This document shows, in pieces, positions 18,225-27,014 of a DNA stretch of 64,000 nt. The notes beneath the pieces are model-generated. The model was not told the origin of the DNA, ran no database searches, and saw only the letters and a program-made list of their open reading frames with translations. A program made the position numbers and the translations under genes. Origin of the DNA: Alphaproteobacteria bacterium (GTDB lineage: Bacteria; Pseudomonadota; Alphaproteobacteria; Acetobacterales; Acetobacteraceae); the NCBI GenBank assembly GCA_026400815.1, contig JAPLOI010000076.1:61218-125217 (forward strand), written 5' to 3'. Numbering within the stretch: the stretch's first letter is position 1; every line of letters begins with the position of its first letter.

Positions 18225-18633
18225 CGAACACCTCGTTTAGCGATATTGAGATAAAATGATTATTTGCGCCCCAGGTGATGGTGCAAGAGGCCACGCGCGA
18301 AGCCCCTGGCGAAGCGCAGCGCGCGGCCGGCCTTTTCCCATGCGCGCCCGGCTCGGCTGGCCAATGTGCTGCGACCGCGCCGAGAGCACGGCCCTATACA
18401 GCCAGCGTGCGCTCGCGCCGTGCCCCACCCGTGTCGTCCGCGCGCCCCCACAGCGAAGCCGCACCCGAAATCACCACGAATCCGTCGCTCATACCCGTGT
18501 CCGGAGGTGATGACTCATGCCCAAAGCGCTAGCCGGTCTGAACGGCAGCCCCCACCCCTCCAGCCCCATATTGCCAGCGCAACGCTCGCCGTCCGGGCGT
18601 TTCCACCCGAACGGCCGTTGCCACCGGGCTCGC
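18225..18633. other. Intergenic region without a convincing gene; contains a large hairpin
   Basis: About 400 bases between the channel gene and the GST gene. Short open frames on both strands have no recognisable protein features. A/T-rich DNA at 18225-18270 may hold the promoter of the channel gene. At 18579-18621 an imperfect hairpin has paired blocks GCAACG/CGTTGC, GCCGT/ACGGC and CGGG/CCCG; it lies just past the GST stop on the minus strand but has no T-run, so it is a weak terminator candidate or a REP-like sequence. Confidence 0.5.
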
Positions 18634-19275
18634 TTACGCCGGTTCCTGGTCGCGCTCCGCCATCATCTCCTTGAAGGCCGGGCGAGCCTGGCAGGCGCCG
18701 ATCCAGGCCTTGATGTTGGGATAGGCATCGATCAGCGCCGTGGCCGGCTGGGCGTAGCGGATCACCTCGGCCACGTTGATGTCAGCCACCGTGAAGCGCC
18801 CGCCCACCAGCCAGCCGCCGCCGGCCGCCAGCGCCTTGTCCAGCGCCGCGAAGGGGCGCGCCAGCCCATCGATCGATGCCTGCCGCGCATCGGACCCGGC
18901 GGGGTTCTGCATGATCGCCAGCGTCTTCGGCTCGGCCGAGGTGGCGGCCCACAGCGCCCACTGCACCATCGCGGCGTTCTCGCGCTCATCCTTCGGCGCC
19001 AGCGGGCCGCCGGCCTTGCGGGCCAGATACAGGGCGATGGCGAGGCTCTCGTGCAGCACGAAGCCGTCATCATCCATGGTCGGCACCTGGCCGGCCGGGT
19101 TCACGGCCAGGAAGCCCGGGCTGGCCGTGTGCAGCGGCGCGCCGGGGGCATTGGGGTCCGGCAGGCGATACACCTGGATCACCGGGATCTGCTCATAGGC
19201 GATGCCCAGTTCCTTCGCGGCCCAGACCGGCCGCGTCGCGCGCGATCGCAGCACGCCATAGATTTTCACGCCCAT
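18634..19275 (-). CDS. Glutathione S-transferase family protein
   Basis: Cytosolic thioredoxin-fold plus all-helical protein of 213 residues, the normal GST size. N-terminal domain: MGVKIYGVLRSRATRPVWAA, VNPAGQVPTMDDDGFVLHES (cis-Pro and the E-S pair that binds the glutathione gamma-glutamyl group). C-terminal domain includes FTVADINVAEVIRY, the helix-capping motif. ATG at 19275 follows GGGGAGA by about 7 nt; upstream in-frame codons lack conserved features. It may be cotranscribed with the upstream phosphotriesterase homologue (71 nt gap). The substrate is unknown. Confidence 0.88.
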   Translation of the reverse strand: MGVKIYGVLRSRATRPVWAAKELGIAYEQIPVIQVYRLPDPNAPGAPLHTASPGFLAVNPAGQVPTMDDDGFVLHESLAIALYLARKAGGPLAPKDERENAAMVQWALWAATSAEPKTLAIMQNPAGSDARQASIDGLARPFAALDKALAAGGGWLVGGRFTVADINVAEVIRYAQPATALIDAYPNIKAWIGACQARPAFKEMMAERDQEPA

Positions 19276-19346
19276 CGCTTTTCTCCCCTTTTTGATGCCG
19301 ACCGTTCTCGCCCCCGCCCGCGCGCCGCGCAAGGGGCGTGCGGGCA

Positions 19347-20387
19347 TCAGACGAACGTCAGCACCCGTGCCGGCGTGTGCACCATGATCTGGTCGATCTC
19401 CGCCTCGCTGAACCCGCGCTCGCGCATCAGCGGCAGGATGTTCTTGTAGATATGCGTGTAGCCGTGCCCGCCGAGCTTGGTCAGGCGGGTGCAGTAGCAA
19501 ATGTCGTGGCTGATCGCGATGCGCTCCAGATGGCCATGCTGGATCAGCAGCCGGATCATCTGCAGCCGCATCCCGTCATTCGGCATGTCGATGTCCGACG
19601 CGCCGTAATAGGTCGTCTCCTGCCCGAACAGGTCGAACTCCACGATCACCCCGGTATCGGCCAGGCGCAGCAGGCGCTCCGAGTCGAAGATGGTGCGGTC
19701 GATATGGCTGATCACCACCCGGCCGAGATCCACGCCGCGGGCGCGGAGGAAATCCGCCACTTCCTGCGGCTGGTCGTCATGCCGGCCGGGATGGACGTTG
19801 ATCGCCGCCCCGGTGTGCTGCTGGGCAATGATCGCCGCCTCCATTACCTGCTTCTCATGGTCGGTCCAGGGCGACTGGCAGCCGACCTCGCCGATGATGC
19901 CGCTGCGCACATCCGTGCCCCAGGCGCCCTCGGTGAGCTGGGCGATCATCTCGGCGGCATAGGAATCGACCCCACGGCCATAGGTGGCCGGCGCCTGGTA
20001 TTCATCCACGTAGAAACCGCAGCCCATCACGATGTGGGTGTCCGTGGCCTCTGCGATGGCACGCAGGCCCTCCGGGTTGGGCTTCAGCCCCTCGCAGGTG
20101 AGCTCCACGATCGACTTGCCACCGGCGGCGCGCATCTTCGCCACCTCGTCGGTGATCAGCTCCGGCACGACCAGCTTGTATTTTCCGGCATGCGGCACGC
20201 GGCCATAGACGATCTCGTGGTAGTTCTCGAGTGTGATCTCGGGCCAGGGCTGGTTCAGCGCGGCCAGCTTGGGGGGCGTGATGTCGCAGAGCAGATGCTC
20301 ATGCATCAGGGTCGCACCGAGTTCGCCGGGCTCGATCAGCCCACGAACCGTCTGGATACGGCCCTTCAATTCGCTACGTGACACCAT
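19347..20387 (-). CDS. Phosphotriesterase-family metal hydrolase
   Basis: An amidohydrolase-fold enzyme of 346 residues. Metal ligands expected for the family are visible: HxH in LMHEHLLCD (near residues 29-31), the bridging residue as Glu in GIIGEVGCQ (the carboxylated lysine of true phosphotriesterases is absent, as in PHP-type homologues), His in AINVHPGRHDD, His in VVISHIDRT and Asp in IAISHDICYC. Family members hydrolyse lactones or phosphotriesters; a lactonase or other esterase is more likely than phosphotriesterase. AGGAGG lies 6 nt before the ATG. The gene is just downstream of tRNA-Pro. Confidence 0.85.
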   Translation of the reverse strand: MVSRSELKGRIQTVRGLIEPGELGATLMHEHLLCDITPPKLAALNQPWPEITLENYHEIVYGRVPHAGKYKLVVPELITDEVAKMRAAGGKSIVELTCEGLKPNPEGLRAIAEATDTHIVMGCGFYVDEYQAPATYGRGVDSYAAEMIAQLTEGAWGTDVRSGIIGEVGCQSPWTDHEKQVMEAAIIAQQHTGAAINVHPGRHDDQPQEVADFLRARGVDLGRVVISHIDRTIFDSERLLRLADTGVIVEFDLFGQETTYYGASDIDMPNDGMRLQMIRLLIQHGHLERIAISHDICYCTRLTKLGGHGYTHIYKNILPLMRERGFSEAEIDQIMVHTPARVLTFV

Positions 20388-20450
20388 CGCTGCCTCCTGT
20401 CGATCGGCGGCAGTGTGGCAAGGCTGGGAGGTGCCGTGAAGCGGCGGAAT

Positions 20451-20527
20451 TGGTCGGAGCGGCGGGATTCGAACCCACGACCCTCAGTCCCCCAGACTGA
20501 TGCGCTACCAGGCTGCGCTACGCTCCG
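20451..20527 (-). tRNA. tRNA-Pro (anticodon GGG)
   Basis: The minus strand folds as a standard tRNA. The 7-bp acceptor stem pairs 20521-20527 with 20455-20461. The D arm is AGCGCAGCCTGGTAGCGC, the anticodon stem-loop CATCAGTCTGGGGGACTGAG with GGG anticodon, and the T arm GTGGGTTCGAATCCCGC. CCA is encoded (20451-20453). The total is 77 nt with CCA. Confidence 0.95.
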
Positions 20528-20582
20528 ACCGTTGGGGACGCACCGTGTAGCAGCCACGGTGCCGCTCTGCAATGCGGCTTGC

Positions 20583-21197
20583 TCAGGGCAGCAGGGCGCG
20601 CAACGCTTCCAGCTCACGCAGCGTCTGCGAGAGCACCAGGCGCAGCCGCGCGGCCTCCGCGGCGGAGGCATCGGTGGATGGTGCGTCTTCCTTGGCGGCC
20701 GTGCGGGCCGCAGGGCGCTTGGCGGCGCCCGGCGCGGCGGCGGCAGATGCGGCGGGCGTCAGGCCCGGCATCGGCAGCTCGGGTGCGTCGATTTCCGGCA
20801 TGGCGGCGGCCTGGGCCTCCTGGTCCTCGCGCTCCTCCGGGGAGGGGGGCGGAATATCGTCGGAGAGCTTGCCGCCACCTTCGCGCAGAAGGCGCTGCAC
20901 GCCCTTGATCGTGTAGCCCTGGATGTAGAGCAGGTCGGAGACGCGGCGCAGCAGGGCGATGTCGTCCGGCCGGTAGTAGCGGCGTCCACCACCGCGCTTC
21001 AGCGGCTTCACCTGCGGGAACTTGGTTTCCCAGAAGCGCAGCACGTGCTGCGGAATGTGAAGCTCGTCCGCCACCTCGCTGATGGTGCGGAAGGCATTGG
21101 GGGCCTTCTTCGGTTTGCCGCGGCCGTCGCCGTCGTCGCTATCCAAACCGTTGGCGGAGGCGGCAGGGGCGGCGGCCAAGGCCGCGCGGCCGCTCAT
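20583..21197 (-). CDS. MerR family transcriptional regulator
   Basis: A 204-residue regulator. The DNA-binding MerR domain is at about residues 37-110 ([30 protein letters not shown] split across helix-turn-helix and wing, then [16 protein letters not shown] and [15 protein letters not shown]). The C-terminal half is Ala/Pro-rich and low-complexity with no effector-binding cysteines, ending in a short leucine-rich coil. It overlaps ihfA by 4 nt (ATGA), and this ihfA-merR pair after fabH is a common alphaproteobacterial arrangement. The target genes are unknown. Confidence 0.88.
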   Translation of the reverse strand: MSGRAALAAAPAASANGLDSDDGDGRGKPKKAPNAFRTISEVADELHIPQHVLRFWETKFPQVKPLKRGGGRRYYRPDDIALLRRVSDLLYIQGYTIKGVQRLLREGGGKLSDDIPPPSPEEREDQEAQAAAMPEIDAPELPMPGLTPAASAAAAPGAAKRPAARTAAKEDAPSTDASAAEAARLRLVLSQTLRELEALRALLP

Positions 21198-21508
21198 TCA
21201 TCGTCTCCGCCAACCGGCGGCGCCATGTGGTTCACGTGGGCACGCAGCACCTGGCTGGGGCGGAACACCAGAACCCGGCGCGGCAGGATCGGCACCTCCA
21301 CCCCGGTCTTGGGGTTGCGGCCGATCCGGCGGCCCTTCTGGCGCACCGAAAACGTTCCGAACCCGCTGATCTTGACAGATTCTCCTGCCTCCAGCGCCGC
21401 CGCCATCCTGGCCAGCACAACCTCCAGGAGGTCGGCCGATTCGTTCCGGGAGAGGCCCACCTGGGTGTAGATGGTCTCGGTCAGGTGGGCGCGGGTGACA
21501 GTGTTCAT
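21194..21508 (-). CDS. ihfA: Integration host factor subunit alpha
   Basis: DNA-bending histone-like protein of 104 residues. It has the HU/IHF fold pattern with [19 protein letters not shown] in helix 1-2, [20 protein letters not shown], and the beta-arm [20 protein letters not shown], which inserts its proline (in GVEVP) into the minor groove. Start at 21508 gives MNTVTRAHL as usual for alphaproteobacterial IhfA. It lies 95 nt after fabH and overlaps the merR gene. Confidence 0.94.
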   Translation of the reverse strand: MNTVTRAHLTETIYTQVGLSRNESADLLEVVLARMAAALEAGESVKISGFGTFSVRQKGRRIGRNPKTGVEVPILPRRVLVFRPSQVLRAHVNHMAPPVGGDDE

Positions 21509-21603
21509 CAGGGCACGCTATGCACATGCCGCCCCGGCGTCAAGAATACTCTGTAATCAACCCCTTGGGTCGGGCGGGTCCAAGCCCGCAAGAGCCTCGG
21601 CGG

Positions 21604-22590
21604 CTACAGCCGCACCAGCGCGCTGCCCCAGGTGAGGCCACCGCCCAGCGCTTCCATCAGCACGAGGTCGCCGCGCTTCACGCGCCCGTCGCGATAGGCT
21701 TCGGACAGCGCCAGCGGGATCGAGGCGGCCGAGGTGTTGGCGTGGCGATCCACCGTCACCACCACGCGCTCCGCCGGCAGCGACAGGCGCTTGCCGATGG
21801 CATCGATGATGCGCAGGTTGGCCTGGTGCGGCACCAGCCAGTCCACGTCGGAAGCAGCAAGGCCATTGGCCTCCAGCGCCTCCGTCACCGCGCCGGCGAG
21901 CTTGCCCACGGCGTGGCGGAAGACCTCGTTGCCCTTCATCACGAGATGGCCGGGCTTGTCCGGCTGGCCGACCGCGCCATCCACATACAGGATGTCGCCG
22001 AGATCGCCCTGGGCATGCAGGTGGGTGGAAAGGATGCCGGGCTCGCCGGCCGCGCCGGTGCCGTGGCCCGCGCGCAGCAGCACCGCGCCGGCACCGTCGC
22101 CGAACAGCACGCAGGTGCCGCGGTCTTCCCAGTTCATGATGCGCGAATAGACCTCGGAGCCGATCACCAGCATGCAGCGCGCCTGGCCCGCACGCATCAT
22201 CCCGTCGGCCACCGATAGCGCGTAGATGAAGCCGCTGCACGCCGCCGAGAGGTCGAAGCCGAAGCCCCCTGCCCCCAGCGCCGCCTGCACCCGCACCGCC
22301 GCAGCCGGGAAGGCCTGATCCGGCGTGGCGGTGGCCACGATGATGCCGTCCACCTCGGCCGCATCCACGCCGGCATCGGCCAGCGCGGCGCGCGCCGCCT
22401 CCGTGGCCATGAAGGCGCAGGTCTCATGCGGCGCGGCCAGATGGCGCTGGCGGATGCCGGTGCGCTCGCGGATCCACGCGTCGGAGGTATCCACCCGCTG
22501 GGCGAGTTCCTCGTTGGTCACGATCCGGGCCGGAAGGTAGGACCCGATGCCGGCCAGCTGCGTGCGCGGCCGGGTGCCGCCGGAGGCCAT
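21604..22590 (-). CDS. fabH: 3-oxoacyl-[acyl-carrier-protein] synthase III
   Basis: Starts fatty-acid elongation by condensing acetyl-CoA with malonyl-ACP. The catalytic triad is visible: Cys in FDLSAACSGFIYALS, His in DWLVPHQANLRIIDAIGK and Asn in VDRHANTSAASIPLALSEA. The start at 22590 (MASGGTRPRTQLAGIGSYLP, 328 residues) lies one base after the plsX stop (TGACATG), as expected for coupled genes; a start at 22641 would add 17 residues and overlap plsX by 50 bases. Confidence 0.95.
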   Translation of the reverse strand: MASGGTRPRTQLAGIGSYLPARIVTNEELAQRVDTSDAWIRERTGIRQRHLAAPHETCAFMATEAARAALADAGVDAAEVDGIIVATATPDQAFPAAAVRVQAALGAGGFGFDLSAACSGFIYALSVADGMMRAGQARCMLVIGSEVYSRIMNWEDRGTCVLFGDGAGAVLLRAGHGTGAAGEPGILSTHLHAQGDLGDILYVDGAVGQPDKPGHLVMKGNEVFRHAVGKLAGAVTEALEANGLAASDVDWLVPHQANLRIIDAIGKRLSLPAERVVVTVDRHANTSAASIPLALSEAYRDGRVKRGDLVLMEALGGGLTWGSALVRL

Positions 22591-22591
22591 G

Positions 22592-23698
22592 TCAGCGCGC
22601 CGTGGCGAGGCGTGATCCGCCGGCGGGGTCTGCTGGTCCATGTCCAGATCCGTTTCCTGTCGTGGCGGAACCGGGGGCGGGGGTCAGCGCGGCAATGCGG
22701 CCGAGCCCCTCGCGAATCCCGTCGTTGAAGCGGTGCACCACCATGTCCATAGCGACGTCCACGGCATGCGCGAAGCCCTCGGCGTCGGTTCCGCCATGCG
22801 ATTTCACCACCACGCCGGACAGGCCAAGCATGACGGCACCGTTGTAGCGCCGCGGGTCCAGCCATTCGCGCAGCCGCTCCAGCTGCGGGCGCACCAGCAG
22901 GTAGCCGATCTTGGAGGCGATGGAGGCGGAGAACACCTGGCGCAGCATCTGGCCCACCAGCTTCAGTGCGCCCTCGCCGGTCTTGAGCGCGACATTGCCG
23001 GTGAACCCGTCCGTCACGATCACATCGGTGGGGCCGGCGGCGATGTCGTGGCCTTCCACGAATCCGTGGAATTGCGGCCCCAGATGGGATTGGCGCAGCA
23101 TCTCGGCGGCCAGGCGCAGTGTCTCGCTGCCCTTCAGCTCCTCCGAGCCCACGTTCAGCAGGCCGATCGTGGGGGCGGTGAGGCCGAGCACGGTGCGGGC
23201 GAACACATCGCCCATCAGGGCGAATTCCACCAGGTTGCGCGTGTCACATGCCACGTTGGCGCCGAGATCCAGCATCACCACGTCGCCACGCGCCGAAGGG
23301 CCGAGGGCCGCCATGGCGGGGCGGTCGATTCCCGGCAGGGTCTTGATGACGATCTTGGCCAGCGCCAGCAGTGCGCCGGTGTTGCCGGCGGAAACAACGC
23401 CCGCCGCCTCGCGCGCCGCCACCGCATCGATGGCCACGCGCATGGAGGCGCTCCGCAGGCGCAGCGCCGCAGTCGGCTTCATATCGCCGGTAATCACGTC
23501 CGGCGCATGGCGCAGGGTGCAGACGGCGGCGGCGCGCTTGTGCTGGGCCAGCAACGGGGCCACGCGGGCCTCGTCGCCAACCAACAGGAAACGCGCGCCG
23601 GGATGGCGCTCGGCCACGATATCAAGGCCGCGGACAACCACGTCAGGGGCGGCATCGCCCCCCATGGCATCCACGGCCAAGGTGAATTCGCTGCTCAC
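22592..23698 (-). CDS. plsX: Phosphate acyltransferase PlsX
   Basis: Makes acyl-phosphate from acyl-ACP for phospholipid synthesis. Length is 368 residues; N-terminal FTLAVDAMGGDAAPDVVVRG, RASMRVAIDAVA-type region, VSAGNTGALLALAKIVIKTL, ALGPSARGDVVMLDLGANVA and VTDGFTGNVALKTGEGALK are family hallmarks. The C terminus has an extra low-complexity tail (TPAPGSATTGNGSGHGPADP) that overlaps the fabH start region. It lies about 110 nt after rpmF in the classic rpmF-plsX-fabH-ihfA order. Confidence 0.95.
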   Translation of the reverse strand: MSSEFTLAVDAMGGDAAPDVVVRGLDIVAERHPGARFLLVGDEARVAPLLAQHKRAAAVCTLRHAPDVITGDMKPTAALRLRSASMRVAIDAVAAREAAGVVSAGNTGALLALAKIVIKTLPGIDRPAMAALGPSARGDVVMLDLGANVACDTRNLVEFALMGDVFARTVLGLTAPTIGLLNVGSEELKGSETLRLAAEMLRQSHLGPQFHGFVEGHDIAAGPTDVIVTDGFTGNVALKTGEGALKLVGQMLRQVFSASIASKIGYLLVRPQLERLREWLDPRRYNGAVMLGLSGVVVKSHGGTDAEGFAHAVDVAMDMVVHRFNDGIREGLGRIAALTPAPGSATTGNGSGHGPADPAGGSRLATAR

Positions 23699-23807
23699 GC
23701 GCCGCTATCCAGTCTGGTCCTGGCGGCCTGCCATTTGGCGGCAGGCCAGGCATGCGGGCATTGGCCCGGCATGATGTTCCCGGTGCGCGACGACGCCCGC
23801 GCCGGGG

Positions 23808-24011
23808 TCAGGCGCGGACAGCGCCCTTCAGGGCCTTGCCGGCCGTGGCCACTTCGCGACCGTCGTAATGGCCGCAATGGCTGCACACGTGGTGCGGGCG
23901 CTTCAGCTCGCCGCAGTTGGAGCATTCCGCATGGGCAGACGTCGTCAGCGCGTGGTGGCTGCGCCGCATGCCGATGCGAGACGGGGAGGACTTCTTCTTC
24001 GGTACGGCCAT
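23808..24011 (-). CDS. rpmF: 50S ribosomal protein L32
   Basis: Small basic ribosomal protein of 67 residues: [20 protein letters not shown], then two CxxC pairs ([20 protein letters not shown]) that would bind zinc. The start at 24011 gives the canonical MAVPKKK; upstream in-frame codons are not conserved. It precedes plsX as in most bacteria. Confidence 0.96.
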   Translation of the reverse strand: MAVPKKKSSPSRIGMRRSHHALTTSAHAECSNCGELKRPHHVCSHCGHYDGREVATAGKALKGAVRA

Positions 24012-24202
24012 GGGACCACGCAACTCCGGGCAGCGTGACGATCCGGTCGGCTCGGTCAGGCAAGGCAACAGTGGCGGGCGGAACCCGGCACCAGAACCTA
24101 ACCGCTCCGGCGGATACGATCACAGTAAGGCAAAAACGCGAGGGGCGCCCACTAGCAGAGGTATGAGCCCCCCGCAAGTGATGGCGCGACATGACGACCA
24201 TC

Positions 24203-24733
24203 CTACCCCGGCCGCGCGCGCCGCGCCAGGGCGGCGAAGGGGGAGGTGGGTTCGTCGTCCGGGTCGGCCGGCAGGTCGCCGTCGCCCAGCGCCGCACCGG
24301 GCTTGCGGGGATACGGGTCCAGCGCCAGCGCCAGTTGTTCCACCGCGGCCTCGCCGAGGTCGATCTGGGTGCCGGCATAGGGCAGCTCGTCATCGGATTC
24401 GAGGTCGAGCAGGTCCTCCTCGTCGGGCTCCACGAACTGGTCCTCCGGCACGAAGCGCACGCGGAACGCCTCCTGCACCTCCGCCTCGAACGGATCCGTG
24501 GTGACCACGCATTCCTGTGTCACGTGCGCGGCCAGAACACCGTCTGCGGCCACCACGCCACCGCCCAGCGAGACCAGGCGGAACCGGCAGGCGAGCGCCG
24601 CCACGGCCGGGAGGCGCAGCCGCACCGCGATCGCCGCGCATTCCTCGGCGGTGGCAATCACCTCGCGCTCCAGCCCCAATACACCCACCTGGCCGACCGC
24701 GATCGGCCGATGCATCTCCACCGGGTCGCTCAC
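24203..24733 (-). CDS. YceD/DUF177 family protein
   Basis: A 176-residue protein of the DUF177 family, a group found next to rpmF and implicated in 23S rRNA or ribosome-related functions. It shows a beta-rich N-terminal part (GVLGLEREVIATAEECAAIA, VAALACRFRLVSLGGGVVAA), then an acidic segment FVPEDQFVEPDEEDLLDLES and the conserved IDLGEAAVEQLALALDPYPRKP near residue 135. The GTG start at 24733 overlaps the stop of the upstream chaperone gene (GTGA); an ATG at 24715 is the alternative. Confidence 0.85.
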   Translation of the reverse strand: MSDPVEMHRPIAVGQVGVLGLEREVIATAEECAAIAVRLRLPAVAALACRFRLVSLGGGVVAADGVLAAHVTQECVVTTDPFEAEVQEAFRVRFVPEDQFVEPDEEDLLDLESDDELPYAGTQIDLGEAAVEQLALALDPYPRKPGAALGDGDLPADPDDEPTSPFAALARRARPG

Positions 24734-25284
24734 GACAGGGCCTCCTGCGCATCCACGAAGCGAAATCCGCCGGCCAGCAGGGCCTCGGCCGGCATCGCCT
24801 CCAGCGCGGAGGCATGCAGCAGCACCAGCCGGGCCAGGCGCCGCGCGGCATCCTCCGGCATCTCCGATCCAGGAGCCGTGCCGCGCCAGACATTGCGCCC
24901 CAGCGCATCGGCCAACGCCGCCTCGTCGCCCTGCCCCATGGCGGCCGCATAGGCTGCGCTGCGGCCGTGCAGCGCCTCCCACATCGCCTTCACGCGCCGG
25001 CCCACCACAAGGTCGCTCACGCCCATCTCGCGCAGATTGAAATCCATGTCGGAGAACATCGCGTCGAACACCGCCTGGGCCACGTCCGGCCCCGGCGGCA
25101 GCAGCGCCGTCAGCCGGCGGATCACCAGGAACACATGCAGCCCGACCATGTCGAACCGCCCATCCAGCGTGTCGGGCACGCGCAGATCGCTGTAGAAAAC
25201 AGCCTGGCGCGCCGCCGCAACGGACGCGCCATACAGCTCATACCCCAGCCTTTCGTGGCGACGCCGCCGTAGAAACCCCAGCAC
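24730..25284 (-). CDS. Ubiquinol-cytochrome c chaperone family protein
   Basis: A 184-residue member of the CBP3/UQCC1 family, which assists assembly of the cytochrome bc1 complex. It starts LGFLRRRRHERLGYELYGAS and contains FYSDLRVPDTLDGRFDMVGL, HVFLVIRRL, FDAMFSDMDFNLREMGVSDL and GRRVKAMWEALHGRSAAYA, the family's core. The GTG start at 25284 has AGGAG about 6 nt upstream. It is the first gene of the minus-strand run leading to yceD and rpmF, and diverges from bamE. Confidence 0.88.
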   Translation of the reverse strand: MLGFLRRRRHERLGYELYGASVAAARQAVFYSDLRVPDTLDGRFDMVGLHVFLVIRRLTALLPPGPDVAQAVFDAMFSDMDFNLREMGVSDLVVGRRVKAMWEALHGRSAAYAAAMGQGDEAALADALGRNVWRGTAPGSEMPEDAARRLARLVLLHASALEAMPAEALLAGGFRFVDAQEALS

Positions 25285-25509
25285 CCTGCTCTCCTGTCCA
25301 CCCGGGCGAGACCGCGCCGGGCCTGTTGGGGGCACGCCAAGGGCACACGGCGCCCGAGATGGCGCGCTCCCGGTGTTCATGCTAGCACGTGGGTGCGCGC
25401 CGCCAAACCTGCCAGCCCCGATGGGGAACGGCGGGGCGGGGCCGCCCCGCATGGTCGCAGGGGCCGCGCGCAGGGCCAGACCACTGCCGGGGACCACGAG
25501 TTGCGTAGC

Positions 25510-26022
25510 ATGCCACCCTCCTTCCTGCCGAAGCTCTTCGCCCTGGCCCTGGCGGCCCTGCCGCTGGCGGCGTGCGAAACCTCGGGCCTCCTCAGCCACC
25601 CGATCCAGGCCCGCGGCAACCGCGTGGACCCGGAGCAGCTGTCCCAACTCGTGCCCGGCACCTCCACCCGCAACGACGTGATGGCGCTGATCGGCTCGCC
25701 CACCACCCGCGCGACCTTCGACGACAACACCTGGCTCTACATCTCCGAAATGACGAAGCCGGTGATTGCCTCGACGAATACCATTCGGGATCAGCAGGTT
25801 GTAACCATTTCCTTCGACCAGCAGGGCGTGCTGCGCAAGGTGGAGCGCAAGGGGCCGGAGGATGCGGTACCGGTGGACATCGCGTCGCGCACCACGCCGA
25901 CTCCGGGCAACGACACCAACTTCCTGCAGCAGTTGCTGGGCAATGTCGGCCGCTTCAGCCCGGGCGGTAATATCGGCTCCAGCGGTTCCGGCTCCAATCC
26001 GGGTTCGCGCAGCAACTACTGA
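25510..26022 (+). CDS. bamE: Outer membrane protein assembly factor BamE (SmpA/OmlA) lipoprotein
   Basis: A 170-residue lipoprotein of the beta-barrel assembly machine. Signal peptide with lipobox LPLAAC (Cys near residue 22), then the SmpA/OmlA domain: QLSQLVPGTSTRNDVMALIG, SPTTRATFDDNTWLYISEMT, VVTISFDQQGVLRKVERKG. The tail (from about 135) is Gly/Ser/Asn-rich and probably disordered. The divergent neighbour is the UQCC chaperone gene, a common alphaproteobacterial pairing. Start ATG at 25510 gives a normal signal peptide. Confidence 0.92.
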   Translation: MPPSFLPKLFALALAALPLAACETSGLLSHPIQARGNRVDPEQLSQLVPGTSTRNDVMALIGSPTTRATFDDNTWLYISEMTKPVIASTNTIRDQQVVTISFDQQGVLRKVERKGPEDAVPVDIASRTTPTPGNDTNFLQQLLGNVGRFSPGGNIGSSGSGSNPGSRSNY

Positions 26023-26029
26023 CTTCGCC

Positions 26030-27004
26030 TCAGGCGAAGTGGCTCCAGCCGCCGGCGGCGAGAGCCATCGGCGCGCCATCCGCCCCCCGAACGGAGACCT
26101 GCGGGGCGCCTGACACGAAGCGCCCGATCCGCGTCACCGGCACGCCGCAGGCCACCGCCGCTGCGCGCAACTCTGCCTCGCGCGACTCGGGGACGGCCAG
26201 CAGCAGCTCGTAGTCGTCCCCGCCCGTCAGGCAGCGGGCCAGCAGCGCCGGATCGGCGGCGACCGCCGCGGCGGCTTGCAGCGACAGCGGCACCAGCGAC
26301 GCCTCGATCCCCGCCCCAAGCCCACCGCCGCGGCAGAGATGGCCGAGGTCCTGCACCAGCCCGTCGGAGATATCCATGGCCGCCGTGGCAATGCCGGCCA
26401 GGCGCTGCCCCAGCGCCACGCGCGGCTGCGGCAACCGGTAGCGGCCGGCCAGGAAGCCATCGGGATCATCGAGCCGCCCCGTCGCCGCCAGCAGCCCCAG
26501 CGCGCCATCGCCGATCGTTCCCGTGATCCACACCCCATCGCCGGTCCGTGCGCCATTGCGCCGCAGCGCCATGCCGGCCGAAACGGTGCCGAGGATGGTG
26601 AGAGAAAGGCTGACCGGCCCGGGCGTGGAGGTGGTGTCGCCGCCCAACACCTGCAGGCCGAACTCAGCCTGGTCGGCAGCCAGCCCCGCGGCGAAGCCGG
26701 CGAACCATGCCTCCGGCGTGTTGCGCGGCACGGAGACCGTCAGCAGGTAGCCCAGCGGCGTGGCACCCATGGCGGCGAGGTCAGAGAGGTTGGTGCGCAG
26801 CAGCTTGCGCGCCACCAGGTCCGGCGGGTCATCCGGCAGGAAGTGCACGCCGGCCACCATCGCATCGGCGGCCACCACCAGTTCCCGGCCCGGCGGTGGC
26901 GCGAACACCGCGGCATCGTCGCCCAGCGCCAGCGCACCGGGGCCGGCCAACGGCAAAAAATGCTTATAGATCAGGGAGAATTCGGGAGGAATGGAGCCGG
27001 CCAT
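26030..27004 (-). CDS. thiL: Thiamine-monophosphate kinase
   Basis: Phosphorylates thiamine monophosphate to the diphosphate cofactor. It has 324 residues with the AIR-synthase-fold motifs GDDAAVFAPP near residue 27, VAADAMVAGVHF, RTNLSDLAAMGATPLGYLLT, QVLGGDTTSTPGPVSLSLTI, MDISDGLVQDLGHLC and GGDDYELLLAVPESRE. It is the last gene of the minus-strand riboflavin/nusB run, 10 nt after the nusB stop. Confidence 0.94.
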   Translation of the reverse strand: MAGSIPPEFSLIYKHFLPLAGPGALALGDDAAVFAPPPGRELVVAADAMVAGVHFLPDDPPDLVARKLLRTNLSDLAAMGATPLGYLLTVSVPRNTPEAWFAGFAAGLAADQAEFGLQVLGGDTTSTPGPVSLSLTILGTVSAGMALRRNGARTGDGVWITGTIGDGALGLLAATGRLDDPDGFLAGRYRLPQPRVALGQRLAGIATAAMDISDGLVQDLGHLCRGGGLGAGIEASLVPLSLQAAAAVAADPALLARCLTGGDDYELLLAVPESREAELRAAAVACGVPVTRIGRFVSGAPQVSVRGADGAPMALAAGGWSHFA

Positions 27005-27014
27005 GCAGCCGCGC

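Noticed and set aside
18260..18451. A 63-codon minus-strand open frame ending in GLLHHHLGRK
   Set aside because: No ribosome site, no recognisable domain and composition expected of random high-GC DNA.
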